From positions 930,001 to 994,000 of the forward strand of contig NZ_SZQF01000001.1 of assembly GCF_005869935.1 (NCBI RefSeq): a stretch of DNA of 64,000 nt, given 5' to 3'. This document shows positions 18,264 through 27,473 of the stretch, one piece after another. The notes beneath the pieces were generated by a model. It was not told where the DNA came from. It saw only the letters and a list, made by a program, of their open reading frames with translations, and made no database searches. How positions within the stretch are numbered: the first letter of the stretch is position 1; each line of letters opens with the position of its first letter. The DNA is from Winogradskyella algicola (GTDB taxonomy: Bacteria; Bacteroidota; Bacteroidia; Flavobacteriales; Flavobacteriaceae). A program made the position numbers and the translations under genes.

Positions 18264-18343
18264 TTGTCATTCCTGCGTAGATAGGAATTCATTGAAGATA
18301 TAATAATAACAAATTAGATTCCGCATTAGGTGCGGAATGACAG
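18264..18343 (+). repeat. Dispersed repeat family E, touching the dnaG start
   Basis: Begins TTGTCATTCCTGCG and ends with the palindrome ATTCCGCATTAGGTGCGGAAT then GAC. Related sequence occurs at 30420-30449 and 44311-44338. The ATG at 18337 lies inside the repeat. Confidence 0.7.
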
Positions 18344-18348
18344 TAGCC

Positions 18349-20316
18349 TTGATCTCACAAAACACCATATCACAAGTTTTTGAAACTGCTCGCGTAGAAG
18401 AGGTCATTGGTGATTTCGTACAGTTAAAAAAAGCTGGGAGCAACTTTAAGGGTTTAAGTCCGTTTAGCGAAGAGCGTACACCAAGTTTTATGGTCTCTCC
18501 AGTAAAACAAATCTGGAAAGATTTCTCGACTGGCAAAGGTGGTAATGCCATTACCTTTTTAATGGAACATGAGCATTTTACCTATCCTGAAGCCATACGC
18601 TATTTAGCCAAAAAGTATAATATAGAGATTGAAGAAACCGAGCGTACAGACGAGGAAAAGGAACAGGCTAATGCCAAAGAAAGTTTATATTTAGTAAGTG
18701 AGTACGCTAATGAGTATTTTCAAAAAGTTTTACAAAAAACAGATCAAGGACAGGCTATTGGTAAAAGCTACTTTAAAGAGCGTGGTTTTACAGAGGAAAC
18801 GATTAAAAAGTTTCAACTTGGTTATTCCTTAGATGAGTGGCAAGCTTTTACAGATGACGCTTTGGGTAAAGGTTACAAATTAGAATTTTTAGAAAAAACA
18901 GGACTTACCATAGTAAAGGAAGAGCGACGTTTCGACAGATTTAAAGGTCGTGTGATGTTTCCTATTCATAGCATGAGCGGCAGAGTACTTGGTTTTGGTG
19001 GTCGTATCCTAACCAACGACAAAAAAGCTGCAAAGTACTTAAACTCTCCAGAGAGCGATATATACCATAAAAGCAATGTGCTTTACGGTTTGTTTTTTGC
19101 TAAACAGAGCATTGCCAAAGAAGATAATTGCTTTTTGGTAGAAGGTTACACAGATGTGATTCAGTTTTACCAAACCGGAGTAAAAAATGTAGTATCATCT
19201 TCTGGTACCGCATTAACCTCTCAGCAAATAAGACTCATTAATAGGCTAACCAATAACATTACAGTGCTTTTTGATGGTGATGCGGCTGGTATAAGAGCCT
19301 CTATTCGTGGTATAGATTTAATTTTGGAACAAGGTATGAATGTGAAGGTCTGTACCTTTCCAGATGGTGAAGATCCAGATAGTTTTGCAAAGTCTAATAC
19401 CTTAGAAGAGCTTACCGAATATCTCAATACCAATGCTAAGGATTTTATTCAGTTTAAAGCATCCCTTTTAGTGAAGGAAGCCAATAACGATCCTATAAAA
19501 AAGGCTGAAACAATTAGAGATATTGTAAATAGCATTGCTAAAATTCCTGATGCCATTAAGCGCGAAATCTATATTAGAGAATGTGCTTCTATAATGGATA
19601 TTAGTGAAAATGTACTCTTTAGCACGTTGGCACAAATCAACAAAAAAGATGTTCAAGACGCTAATAAAAAATACAAACAAGATCAAAAGGCTTTTCAAGT
19701 TGTAAAGACTGAACCGCAAAATAAACCAAAGGTTGATGTTCAGTATGAGTTAGAACGAAAGATTATAGAAATCTTGATGTTGTATGGTGACAGAACAGAA
19801 CAGTTTGAAGACCTAATTTTAAAGGAAGATGAAGTGTCTGGCGATTTAATTTTAGAGCCAGCAGTACATGAAGCACGCGTATTTGAAAAAATTTACTTAG
19901 ACCTTCAGGAAGATGAAATGATGTTTTCTAATGAAAAGTTTAGAGAGTTATATTATTCAATTATCGATAGGCTAAACCAAGACGAAAATTTTTCTACTAA
20001 AGATTTTATCAATCAACTAGACCAAGCGTCTGCAACCGAAGTTACCAGCATTTTAATGGAGGATGAAAAATACAATCTTCACGACTGGCAGCGTAATCAA
20101 ATTATTCCTAAGGAAAAAGAACATTCTATTTCTCAATTGGTTAGTCAAACCATCTTGAGTTTACGTTGTTATCTTATAGATCAAAAAGTAGCTGAGTACA
20201 AAAACGAAACTTTAAGGGAAAACGCAGATACGCGCTCGGTTATGGAAGACGTAAAGGATTATTTAGGTCTTAAAATGCTATTGTCTCGTAAACTTGGTAA
20301 AGTTATTGGCGGATAA
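18349..20316 (+). CDS. dnaG: DNA primase DnaG lacking zinc ligands
   Basis: Makes RNA primers at the replication fork. From TTG 18349 the protein begins MISQNTISQVFETARVEEVI, the usual flavobacterial start, and has 655 residues. An ATG four codons upstream (18337) belongs to a dispersed repeat and may be used instead. The N-terminal fold is kept, but the four zinc-binding positions of the CHC2 domain are Ser37, Ser40, Asp58 and Thr61. The Toprim core is intact (LVEGYTDVIQFY, LFDGDAAGIRAS), followed by the C-terminal helicase-binding part. Single gene, convergent with the response regulator. Confidence 0.9.
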   Translation: MISQNTISQVFETARVEEVIGDFVQLKKAGSNFKGLSPFSEERTPSFMVSPVKQIWKDFSTGKGGNAITFLMEHEHFTYPEAIRYLAKKYNIEIEETERTDEEKEQANAKESLYLVSEYANEYFQKVLQKTDQGQAIGKSYFKERGFTEETIKKFQLGYSLDEWQAFTDDALGKGYKLEFLEKTGLTIVKEERRFDRFKGRVMFPIHSMSGRVLGFGGRILTNDKKAAKYLNSPESDIYHKSNVLYGLFFAKQSIAKEDNCFLVEGYTDVIQFYQTGVKNVVSSSGTALTSQQIRLINRLTNNITVLFDGDAAGIRASIRGIDLILEQGMNVKVCTFPDGEDPDSFAKSNTLEELTEYLNTNAKDFIQFKASLLVKEANNDPIKKAETIRDIVNSIAKIPDAIKREIYIRECASIMDISENVLFSTLAQINKKDVQDANKKYKQDQKAFQVVKTEPQNKPKVDVQYELERKIIEILMLYGDRTEQFEDLILKEDEVSGDLILEPAVHEARVFEKIYLDLQEDEMMFSNEKFRELYYSIIDRLNQDENFSTKDFINQLDQASATEVTSILMEDEKYNLHDWQRNQIIPKEKEHSISQLVSQTILSLRCYLIDQKVAEYKNETLRENADTRSVMEDVKDYLGLKMLLSRKLGKVIGG

Positions 20317-20319
20317 AAA

Positions 20320-20949
20320 CTAAGTTAGGTTGTGGTGCTTTGCCTGATGAATTAAATCTACGATATTATTAACATTAAGCTTTTTAAAAAGTCTGGCTTT
20401 GTAAGTACTTACAGTTTTTTCGTTAATATCAAGTTCTTCTGCAATCTCCTTGTTTTTTCGCCCAATAGATAAAAGTTTTAAAACTTCAACTTCTCTGGTA
20501 GATAGCTTTTTAAACATTCGGCTTCTGCTCTTACGTGTATCTTCATAACGTAGATGTTTGTCCATTTTTTCACTAAGAGAGACTTCACCACCATGGATTT
20601 TTCTAACAGCTGCTTCAATAGATTCTAAATCAGCAGTTTTGTTTAAATATCCAGAAGCACCTGCTTTTAGTGTGCTAATAGCATAGATTTCCTCTGGTTG
20701 ATGACTAAAGATAAGTACATTAACCGATTGGTTTTCTTTTTTAATTGCTCTTAGCGCAGTGATACCATTAAGTTCTGGTAAATCAATTTCTGAAATAATG
20801 ATGTCAACATCGTTACGTCTAACAAATTCAAAAATTTCTATACCACTACTTAGCTTACCTACGACTTTTAGATCGGGTTTACTGTTTAAGAACAGTTCTA
20901 AACCCGTTCTTACAATAGGGTGATTGTCAACAATCAAAATACGTATCAT
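20320..20949 (-). CDS. NarL/FixJ-type response regulator with Glu at the phosphosite
   Basis: 209 residues: a receiver domain (1-120) and a LuxR-type helix-turn-helix (about 145-205, LSTREVEVLKLLSIGRKNKEIAEEL). Conserved receiver features are kept, with Asp8 followed by Asn (VDNHP), Ser near VLIFSHQP and Lys in YLNKTADLE. The expected phosphoacceptor Asp is Glu54 in ISEIDLPELNG; the codon is GAA. No histidine kinase is adjacent. Ends three bases from the dnaG stop on the opposite strand. Confidence 0.88.
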   Translation of the reverse strand: MIRILIVDNHPIVRTGLELFLNSKPDLKVVGKLSSGIEIFEFVRRNDVDIIISEIDLPELNGITALRAIKKENQSVNVLIFSHQPEEIYAISTLKAGASGYLNKTADLESIEAAVRKIHGGEVSLSEKMDKHLRYEDTRKSRSRMFKKLSTREVEVLKLLSIGRKNKEIAEELDINEKTVSTYKARLFKKLNVNNIVDLIHQAKHHNLT

Positions 20950-21088
20950 GACAATTGATTTTGGTTTGGTTAGGGTTAATTGGCGTAATAATTAGTATTA
21001 CTGAGTCAAGTGTCTTGTGGGATTTGCTTACGTTAAAGGTAATCAAAAAATAAGCAGATTCAGCAATTTATTCGATAAACTGCTGTAT

Positions 21089-21877
21089 TTATCTTAAATT
21101 ATTAGGAATTTCGCAAATAGGAATAGGTGTCATTTTATGCTGATTTCTAGTGTAATAGCTCATAAAAATGTTAAAAACTTCTTTTTGTCTTCCTGAGAAA
21201 TCATTAATGGTTTTTCCTTCGTCTTTCATTTTCATGGCCCATTCCAATTCTGGATAGGTAGCTCCTATTTGGTCTTCATCACTTCTAGCATCTCCAAACA
21301 AACCATCACTGGGAGCAGCTTTCATAATTGATTCTGGTACATCTAAATAATCACCGATTTTGTAAACTTCAGATTTTAATAAATCAGCAATAGGACTTAA
21401 ATCTACTCCACCATCTCCATACTTCGTGTAAAAACCTACTCCAAAATCTTCAACTTTATTTCCAGTTCCGGCAACTAATCTGCCTTGCAGACCTGCATAA
21501 TAGTAAAGCGTGGTCATTCGTAATCTTGCTCTTGTATTAGCTAAGGCCATATCTACAGTGGCTTGTTTGCCATCAAGACTTACTTCGGTTTTAAATTCTT
21601 CAAACACAGGGGTTAAATCAACACGAGCATCACTTACATTAGGGAAACGCTTTTTTAATTGCGCAATGTGTTCTTGAGCTCTTGTAACATGGCTTGCAGC
21701 TTGGTGTATTGGCATCTCAATGCATAAAAGGTCTAAACCGGTTTTTGCACAAAGGGTTGAGGTTACTGCAGAGTCTATTCCGCCAGAGATACCTATAACA
21801 AAACCGTTAACCTTTGCGTTATTTGCGTAATCTTTTAACCAATTTACAATATGATTTACAACCTTTTCTGTTTGCAT
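21089..21877 (-). CDS. nadE: NAD+ synthase, ammonia-dependent type
   Basis: Amidates deamido-NAD to NAD. The 262 residues hold the P-loop GISGGIDSAV (29-38) and the C-terminal RSDEDQIGATYPELEWAM. No glutaminase (nitrilase) domain is fused, so it should use free ammonia or a separate glutaminase. Divergent from gldB, the arrangement known from other gliding Flavobacteria. Confidence 0.92.
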   Translation of the reverse strand: MQTEKVVNHIVNWLKDYANNAKVNGFVIGISGGIDSAVTSTLCAKTGLDLLCIEMPIHQAASHVTRAQEHIAQLKKRFPNVSDARVDLTPVFEEFKTEVSLDGKQATVDMALANTRARLRMTTLYYYAGLQGRLVAGTGNKVEDFGVGFYTKYGDGGVDLSPIADLLKSEVYKIGDYLDVPESIMKAAPSDGLFGDARSDEDQIGATYPELEWAMKMKDEGKTINDFSGRQKEVFNIFMSYYTRNQHKMTPIPICEIPNNLR

Positions 21878-21905
21878 AATGTTTACAATTTAAAACAAAG
21901 AAATG

Positions 21906-21913
21906 TACCTTTG
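21906..21913 (+). promoter_or_regulatory. -7 box of the gldB-gldC operon
   Basis: TACCTTTG fits TAnnTTTG exactly, 37 bases before the gldB ATG. GTTTAC at 21881-21886 is a weak -33 candidate. Confidence 0.5.
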
Positions 21914-21949
21914 CACAACAAAAATAACGGAAACGTGTTAGGATTAAAA

Positions 21950-22924
21950 ATGTTTCGTAAAATGTCATTGAGAATTTTCATTTTATCTATGTTGAGTCTT
22001 TTTATGGTGTCTTGTAATGAAGACGCTAAGGTTGAGGAAGAAATTTCAAAAATTGAAGTAGATTTTGTGGTAGAAAGATTTGATAAAGCCTATGCAAAAG
22101 CAGAGCCATCAGACCTTCCTAAGCTAAAACAAGCTTATCCATTTTTATTTTCTAAGCATGTGCCAGATTCTGTTTGGATTGATAGAATTGAAGATACATT
22201 ACAAAATCTGTTATTGGTTGAAGTAGGGAAGGTGTACCCAGACTTTAAAGGCGAAAAAAAAGAGTTTGAAGCTTTGTTTCAGCATCTGAAATATTATGAT
22301 AAAACTTTTAGTGTGCCAAGATTGGTTACCTTAACAAATGATGTAGATTATAGAAATAAAACTATTGTTACAGATTCGTTATTGTTAGTTGCTCTTGATA
22401 ATTTTTTAGGTGAAGACCATGAATTTTATCAAAATATACCAAGATATTTAGCAAAGAACATGCAGAGGAATCAAATTGTGCCTGAAGCAGCAGAGGCTTA
22501 TGCTAAGAAATATACTTTTCAGTCTAACCGTAAGACACTTTTGGATGAAATGATTTACTACGGGAAATTACTTTACTTTAAAGATGTAATGATTCCTTTT
22601 AAAACAGATGCGGAAAAGATAGGCTATACAGAACAAGAGCTAAAATGGGCAGAAGCCAACGAGAGTCCAATATGGAGCTATTTTATTGAAAAGGAATTGC
22701 TCTTTAGTACAGATAGTAAATTACCAAGTCGTTTTATTGCAGACGCACCTTATTCTAAGTTTTATTTAGAATTAGACAACGAATCACCTGGAAGATTAGG
22801 ACAATATATAGGTTGGCAAATTGTAAGAGCCTATGCAGAAATAACAGACGAAAATGTGTTGAGCATTTTAGAAAAAGAACCAGAAGAAATTTTTAACAAA
22901 GCAAAATTTAAACCAAAGAAATAA
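21950..22924 (+). CDS. gldB: Gliding motility lipoprotein GldB
   Basis: Lipoprotein needed for gliding and T9SS function in Flavobacteria. From ATG 21950 it has 324 residues and a lipoprotein signal with lipobox LFMVSC (Cys22). The open frame extends upstream to 21851 but that would run through the promoter. The segments VDFVVERFDKAYAK and ESPGRLGQYIGWQIVRAY are typical of GldB. Its stop codon shares a base with the gldC start. Confidence 0.92.
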   Translation: MFRKMSLRIFILSMLSLFMVSCNEDAKVEEEISKIEVDFVVERFDKAYAKAEPSDLPKLKQAYPFLFSKHVPDSVWIDRIEDTLQNLLLVEVGKVYPDFKGEKKEFEALFQHLKYYDKTFSVPRLVTLTNDVDYRNKTIVTDSLLLVALDNFLGEDHEFYQNIPRYLAKNMQRNQIVPEAAEAYAKKYTFQSNRKTLLDEMIYYGKLLYFKDVMIPFKTDAEKIGYTEQELKWAEANESPIWSYFIEKELLFSTDSKLPSRFIADAPYSKFYLELDNESPGRLGQYIGWQIVRAYAEITDENVLSILEKEPEEIFNKAKFKPKK

Positions 22925-23259
22925 TGGCTAAAACCATAACATCTAAAATAGAATTAAACGTAGAACTCGATGAAAACAGAGTGCCAGAAAAACTGAACTG
23001 GTCTGCTGAAGATGGTGGAGTAAAAAATGAAGAAGCTAAGGCAATTATGCTTTCTGTTTGGGATAGCAACGCTCAGGAAACTTTAAAAATAGATTTATGG
23101 ACTAAAGATATGCCTGTTGATGAAATGAAACTGTTTTTTCACCAGACTTTAGTAACAATGAGCGATACGTTTCTGCGTGCTACACAAGACGAGAAAATGA
23201 CTGCTACAATGAAGGATTTTTGTGATTATTTTGCAGAGAAGTTAGAGTTAAAGAAGTAG
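22924..23259 (+). CDS. gldC: Gliding motility protein GldC
   Basis: 111-residue soluble protein that always accompanies gldB; it lacks a signal peptide. Recognised from its wording (KIELNVELDENRVPEKLNW) and from direct coupling to gldB (TAATG). Biochemical role unknown; mutants in related species glide poorly rather than not at all. Confidence 0.9.
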   Translation: MAKTITSKIELNVELDENRVPEKLNWSAEDGGVKNEEAKAIMLSVWDSNAQETLKIDLWTKDMPVDEMKLFFHQTLVTMSDTFLRATQDEKMTATMKDFCDYFAEKLELKK

Positions 23260-23271
23260 TTTGATAAACAT

Positions 23272-24009
23272 CTAGCTGCCTTCAGATTTATAGAAAGGTT
23301 CAGTATTAAAACAATCTGCTTCTTTTACAGTGGCATAATCTGGATTTTCTCTTTTAAAGCGCATAAATTTTGAAGTATCATATACTTCCCAAATGGTTAA
23401 TTTGTTACGTTTTCCAGCCTTAGATTTTAAATCTATTTTATGCTGAGTTATCATTTTATCAACAATCGCTTTGTCACCAATGCGCATTTTTTTACTCGAG
23501 CTGTGTCCTTTGTTTATATGCTTTACAATCCAATAAAATTTTACTGGTCTGTTGGTGGTTTTGCTTAGTGTTTCTTTTGTTTCAAACTCAGAGAATGCTT
23601 TACCTTCAGTTTTATTTTGGTAGTTAGATTCAGCAAAACCATCAGTTTCTTTGTTGGTTTCTGGTTCTGCAGTTTCTATGACATCTTCAAAATTCTCATG
23701 CCTTAAAAGTGTTATAATAATGAGTTTATCATTCACTTTTACTTCAGTTACAAATCTGCCCAGCGGAATGTCAGCTAAAGGTATTTTTGTGTCTGAGCTA
23801 TTAACAATGTAGGCTTTCTGAAAATCATTGTTGAAAATCTCAACTTTATCAATAGTACGTTCACCTTTTAAGATTAGAGTATCTCCAATTTTGTTTAAGC
23901 TATGTTGTAGCTCGCTGGCTCTGTAATTAATATTTTTTAAAAGGGTTGATTTTTGGCCATGAATAAAGGGAGCCAAAAGCAATAGGAGTGCGGTTAATAG
24001 TCTTGTCAT
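23272..24009 (-). CDS. Exported protein, paralogue of 26580-27473
   Basis: 245 residues from the ATG at 24009 (MTRLLTALLLLLAPFIHGQ signal peptide); ten further upstream codons are open. The ~95 residues after the signal peptide closely match the gene at 26580, sharing KSTLL-NIN-RA-EL, GDTLIL and PLGR, as do the ~85 C-terminal residues (shared LTIWEV-DT, FNT-P). The joining segment differs. No enzyme motif was recognised. The N-terminal half reads like a small beta domain of the type found C-terminally in secreted proteins. Confidence 0.7.
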   Translation of the reverse strand: MTRLLTALLLLLAPFIHGQKSTLLKNINYRASELQHSLNKIGDTLILKGERTIDKVEIFNNDFQKAYIVNSSDTKIPLADIPLGRFVTEVKVNDKLIIITLLRHENFEDVIETAEPETNKETDGFAESNYQNKTEGKAFSEFETKETLSKTTNRPVKFYWIVKHINKGHSSSKKMRIGDKAIVDKMITQHKIDLKSKAGKRNKLTIWEVYDTSKFMRFKRENPDYATVKEADCFNTEPFYKSEGS

Positions 24010-24187
24010 AATAAGTAGGTTTTGTTTTTGGGGAAACAAATAGTATCCATATGAATACTTGGGTAAAGATAATTTAAGGCTTTAAGATGTTAGTATTCTT
24101 AGGTTGTAAGGTGTTTTTTTAAGTTGAAAAGCTTTTAGATTCGTTGTAAGGCGAGAAATTATGTTAAATAACATTTACTGAATTTGG

Positions 24188-24649
24188 CTATAAAGTTTTA
24201 CTGAATGAACTTTTTAAATACGATTCAAAGTCAGGTTGAGGTGCTTTTTTTAACACATGGTTTGTCCAAGCCAAACGCTCATGATTGATAATCTCAAGTT
24301 CCCAAACACAAGGCGCTAGCCCATTACTAGAAATTTTATCAAAAGAAATGGGTTGATTATAGTCTGTTTTAAAAATATGAGTGTTTAGCATATTGTCGCC
24401 AACCCACCAATTTATTAAAGAGAATATACCTTCAGTTCCCATATGTAGAATTAAAAATCCAATATTATTATGATTATGGTTAAAACCATTTTTTAATGTA
24501 ATCCACTTAGGGATTTGAAGTTTTACGTCTTCGTAAAATTTAGCATCGTTAAACGTATCATGTTTAGTAATGGTGTACACCTTTATAAACCAATCATTAA
24601 CTTTTAAAAGCTCTTTGTATTCAATATTTCTTGCTTTGTAGCTAGTCAA
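24188..24649 (-). CDS. Hypothetical protein
   Basis: 153-residue soluble protein with many aromatic residues (NHNNIGFLILHMGTEGIFS; LINWWVGDNMLNTHIF). No signal peptide, no recognised motif. Single gene between the two paralogous exported proteins; I cannot suggest a function. Confidence 0.6.
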   Translation of the reverse strand: MTSYKARNIEYKELLKVNDWFIKVYTITKHDTFNDAKFYEDVKLQIPKWITLKNGFNHNHNNIGFLILHMGTEGIFSLINWWVGDNMLNTHIFKTDYNQPISFDKISSNGLAPCVWELEIINHERLAWTNHVLKKAPQPDFESYLKSSFSKTL

Positions 24650-24725
24650 TAGTTTTAAGTTTTTAGGCTAATTTCTGATAACGTATTGGTAATATTTTAG
24701 TAATGTTCATTCCTACAGAACTATT

Positions 24726-24803
24726 TATTTTTGCATTGCTATTAACCGCATGCTTAAACATTAGTTAGGCCTTCAGCAGAGAAGGAAACTAATGTTTTTT
24801 TAT
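24726..24803 (+). ncRNA. Candidate small RNA
   Basis: A plus-strand -7 box TATTTTTG (24726-24733) is followed about 25 bases later by a long hairpin: outer arms AAACATTAGTT (24756-24766) and AACTAATGTTT (24787-24797), inner arms CCTTC/GAAGG. The hairpin ends in a run of seven Ts. No plus-strand gene lies upstream, so the structure would end a short transcript of roughly 60 nucleotides. No clear -33 box. It could instead serve the minus-strand gene at 24800, but the T tract is on the plus side. Confidence 0.35.
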
Positions 24804-26527
24804 TTTTCAGCATTATATACAACCTTACCATTAAATATAGTCATCACAACTTTAGAGTCTAAAATTTCATTTTCGTAAATAGTCATTATATCCTTGTCAA
24901 AAATTGTAAAGTCAGCCAGTTTTCCAACAGAAATAGAGCCTTTTATTTTTTCTTCAAAAGCGCCATAAGCTGCATCTAAAGTATAAGATTTTAAAGCTTG
25001 TGTTCTGGTCATTCTCTGATCAGGTTCGTAGCCACCATCAGGTGTTCCTTTTAGTGTTTTTCTGCTTACGCTAGCATAAAAACTTGCAATTGGATTTATA
25101 GGCTCTACAGGTACATCGGTTCCATTTACAATAGGTACACCACTTTGAAGAAGGGTTTGCCACATATAAGCACCTTCTTTAATTCGTTTTTCGCCTAAAC
25201 GATCAATAGCCCAAGGTCTATCAGAAGACATGTGTACGGCTTGCATAGCAGGAATAACCTTTAACTCTGCAAAACGAGGAATATCTTCTGGATGAAGATG
25301 TTGCGCATGTTCTATTCTAAATCTAAGGTCTTGTGTTTTCTCAGGGTATTTTTTAAAAGCTATTTCGTAACGATCTAAAATTTCTCTATTGGCTCTGTCT
25401 CCTATGGCATGAGAGCATACTTGAAAACCATTTTTAAGTCCACTAATTGCAGTTTCTTTTACAAATTCCATAGGTAAGGTTTCATGACCAAAATGGTCTG
25501 GTCTGTCTGTGTAAGGTTCTAAAAGCCATGCGCCACGAGAGCCTAGTGCACCATCGCAATTAAGTTTTACAGATCTAATTGTAAAGAGATGGTCATTATC
25601 TATCATTACACCTCTCTTGTACCAATCATTTAATAAATCTTTATCCCAACCAGTTAGCATGGCATAGATTCTTACATTCATTTTTGAGTCAGACTTCATC
25701 TGTTCATACAAACCGATTGTTTCTTTTGGAATACCAGCATCATGAAAACTTGTTATGCCATTTTTGTGACAAGCTTTTACAGCAAGTTCAAAGGCTTTTA
25801 TATCAGATTCAGCTGTTCTTTCAGGTATGTGTTGTGTAATTAAAGTTTGTGCACGCTCATTAAAAACTCCAGTTGGTCTACCTAAAGCATCTACTAAGAC
25901 TTCACCACCTTCAACTTCGTATTTTTTTAAACCGTCTAAAGCCAGTTCGGTTAATCCTGCTATTTCCATTGCTTTTGCATTTGCAAAGCCAGCGTGGCCA
26001 CTTGCATGTTTTAGGTAAACAGGGTTGTCTGGTGAGACTTCGCTTAATAAATGATGTGTTTGAAAACCGTTAACTACGTCAGATGGCATACTGTCCCATT
26101 TGCTTTGGTGCCAGCCTCTACCTGTTATCCATTCTCCTGGTTTGGCAGTTTTAACACGCTCTGCAACAGCATCAACAATAGCTTGGTAGCTCGTTGTATT
26201 CATAAGGTCTAAGTTGAGTTCATTATATCCTAAACCCATAAAATGGCCATGACCTTCTATAAAGCCTGGTGTCATTGTTTTTCCTTTTAAATCTAGAACC
26301 TTGGTTTGTTTGTTTTTGTAAGTTTCAGCTTCTTCTAAACTACCTGCAAAAAGGATTTTGTTATCTTTTGTAGCTACAGCTTCAACAGTGACTGACGTGC
26401 TGTCTACAGTATATATGGTTCCGCCATGAATAAGCATAGTAGCATACTCTTGCTTAGATTTAGAACAGCCTAGAAAACAAATTATAATTAATGATGTGCA
26501 GAAAAATTTTAAATATCTTAACTTCAT
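24800..26527 (-). CDS. Amidohydrolase family lipoprotein (YtcJ-like)
   Basis: 575 residues. Lipoprotein signal with lipobox CFLGCS (Cys near 21), so anchored in the periplasm or at the surface. The metal-dependent amidohydrolase core has the HxH motif GFIEGHGHFMG, a later histidine in VCSHAIGDRANRE, RIEHAQHLHPED and the metal-binding Asp in NGTDVPVEPINP. Relatives include N-substituted formamide deformylase and exoenzyme regulator-like proteins; the substrate cannot be inferred. Confidence 0.85.
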   Translation of the reverse strand: MKLRYLKFFCTSLIIICFLGCSKSKQEYATMLIHGGTIYTVDSTSVTVEAVATKDNKILFAGSLEEAETYKNKQTKVLDLKGKTMTPGFIEGHGHFMGLGYNELNLDLMNTTSYQAIVDAVAERVKTAKPGEWITGRGWHQSKWDSMPSDVVNGFQTHHLLSEVSPDNPVYLKHASGHAGFANAKAMEIAGLTELALDGLKKYEVEGGEVLVDALGRPTGVFNERAQTLITQHIPERTAESDIKAFELAVKACHKNGITSFHDAGIPKETIGLYEQMKSDSKMNVRIYAMLTGWDKDLLNDWYKRGVMIDNDHLFTIRSVKLNCDGALGSRGAWLLEPYTDRPDHFGHETLPMEFVKETAISGLKNGFQVCSHAIGDRANREILDRYEIAFKKYPEKTQDLRFRIEHAQHLHPEDIPRFAELKVIPAMQAVHMSSDRPWAIDRLGEKRIKEGAYMWQTLLQSGVPIVNGTDVPVEPINPIASFYASVSRKTLKGTPDGGYEPDQRMTRTQALKSYTLDAAYGAFEEKIKGSISVGKLADFTIFDKDIMTIYENEILDSKVVMTIFNGKVVYNAEK

Positions 26528-26579
26528 ATCGGTTGGTTTTTTATCCTTAAAAATAGTTAAAAGATAAATAAGGCATCAA

Positions 26580-27473
26580 CTAATTAAGAGCAACAAAGTT
26601 TTTGATTGAAGAAAAATAAGGTACTGTATTGAAAAAATCAGAATCTTTAGATTTAATATATTCAGAATTCTGTGTTTGCTTTTTTATAAAATTTGTTGTG
26701 TCAAAAACCTCCCAAATAGTTAATTCGTTAAGTTTGCCTTGCTGTGTTTGGTGCTCTGCTTTATACTTTGCGATTAGATGATCAGCTTCGCTATGAGTCA
26801 CCATTTTCATAATTTTTCTTGAAGAGGTGCCAGTATTTATAGTGTGAGAAATCCAAAAAACTTTATTACTAGTATTTAATTTTTTTGATTTCCAATTAAG
26901 CATATTTGAAATACTTCTTGAAGTTTTAGCCCCTGGCTTAGGGTGTGTTGTATTGACAATGAGCTCATCAACCTTTTCTGCAACAGGTTTAGTTGGAATA
27001 TTGTCAACCGTGTTTCTGTTTTTGCTACTTAGTTTGGCACTTTTAGTGATGATTGCAATATTAATTTTAAATAGAGCTTTCAGCTTTAAAACGGGTTGCT
27101 TTTCCTCTTTTTTACTTAATATTTCAATCTTTTTTGTGGGTGTATTTTCTATTTCTTCATGCCTAAGCAACGTCATAATAATTCTTTTGTCTGGCATTTT
27201 AGCTTGTACTACTAACCTTCCAAGAGGTGTATCGTGTAATGGTATCTTGGTTTCGTTACTTCTAACATCAACTGTTTTTTCAAAATCTTGATTGAAAATC
27301 TCAACATTATAAATGGTTTTTTCGCTGCTTAATATAAGAGTATCTCCTGCTTTGTTTAAGTTGTGTTTTAACTCTTTGGCTCTAAAATTAATATTTTGTA
27401 AGAGTGTAGATTTTTGGCCATATAAAGCCAGTGTCAAAAACATAAAAACAAGTATGTAAACGTTTTTAAGCAT
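26580..27473 (-). CDS. Exported protein, paralogue of 23272-24009
   Basis: 297 residues with a signal peptide (YILVFMFLTLALYGQ). It shares the ~95-residue N-terminal domain (GDTLIL, TKIPLHDTPLGRLV, MTLLRHEE) and the C-terminal domain (ELTIWEVFDTTNF) with the gene 2.6 kb downstream. A longer, Lys/Thr-rich linker separates them here. The duplication brackets the amidohydrolase gene. Function unknown. Confidence 0.7.
   Translation of the reverse strand: MLKNVYILVFMFLTLALYGQKSTLLQNINFRAKELKHNLNKAGDTLILSSEKTIYNVEIFNQDFEKTVDVRSNETKIPLHDTPLGRLVVQAKMPDKRIIMTLLRHEEIENTPTKKIEILSKKEEKQPVLKLKALFKINIAIITKSAKLSSKNRNTVDNIPTKPVAEKVDELIVNTTHPKPGAKTSRSISNMLNWKSKKLNTSNKVFWISHTINTGTSSRKIMKMVTHSEADHLIAKYKAEHQTQQGKLNELTIWEVFDTTNFIKKQTQNSEYIKSKDSDFFNTVPYFSSIKNFVALN

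Noticed and set aside
21851..21949. Longer N-terminus for gldB
   Set aside because: It would overlap nadE and include the promoter, and the lipoprotein signal begins at 21950.
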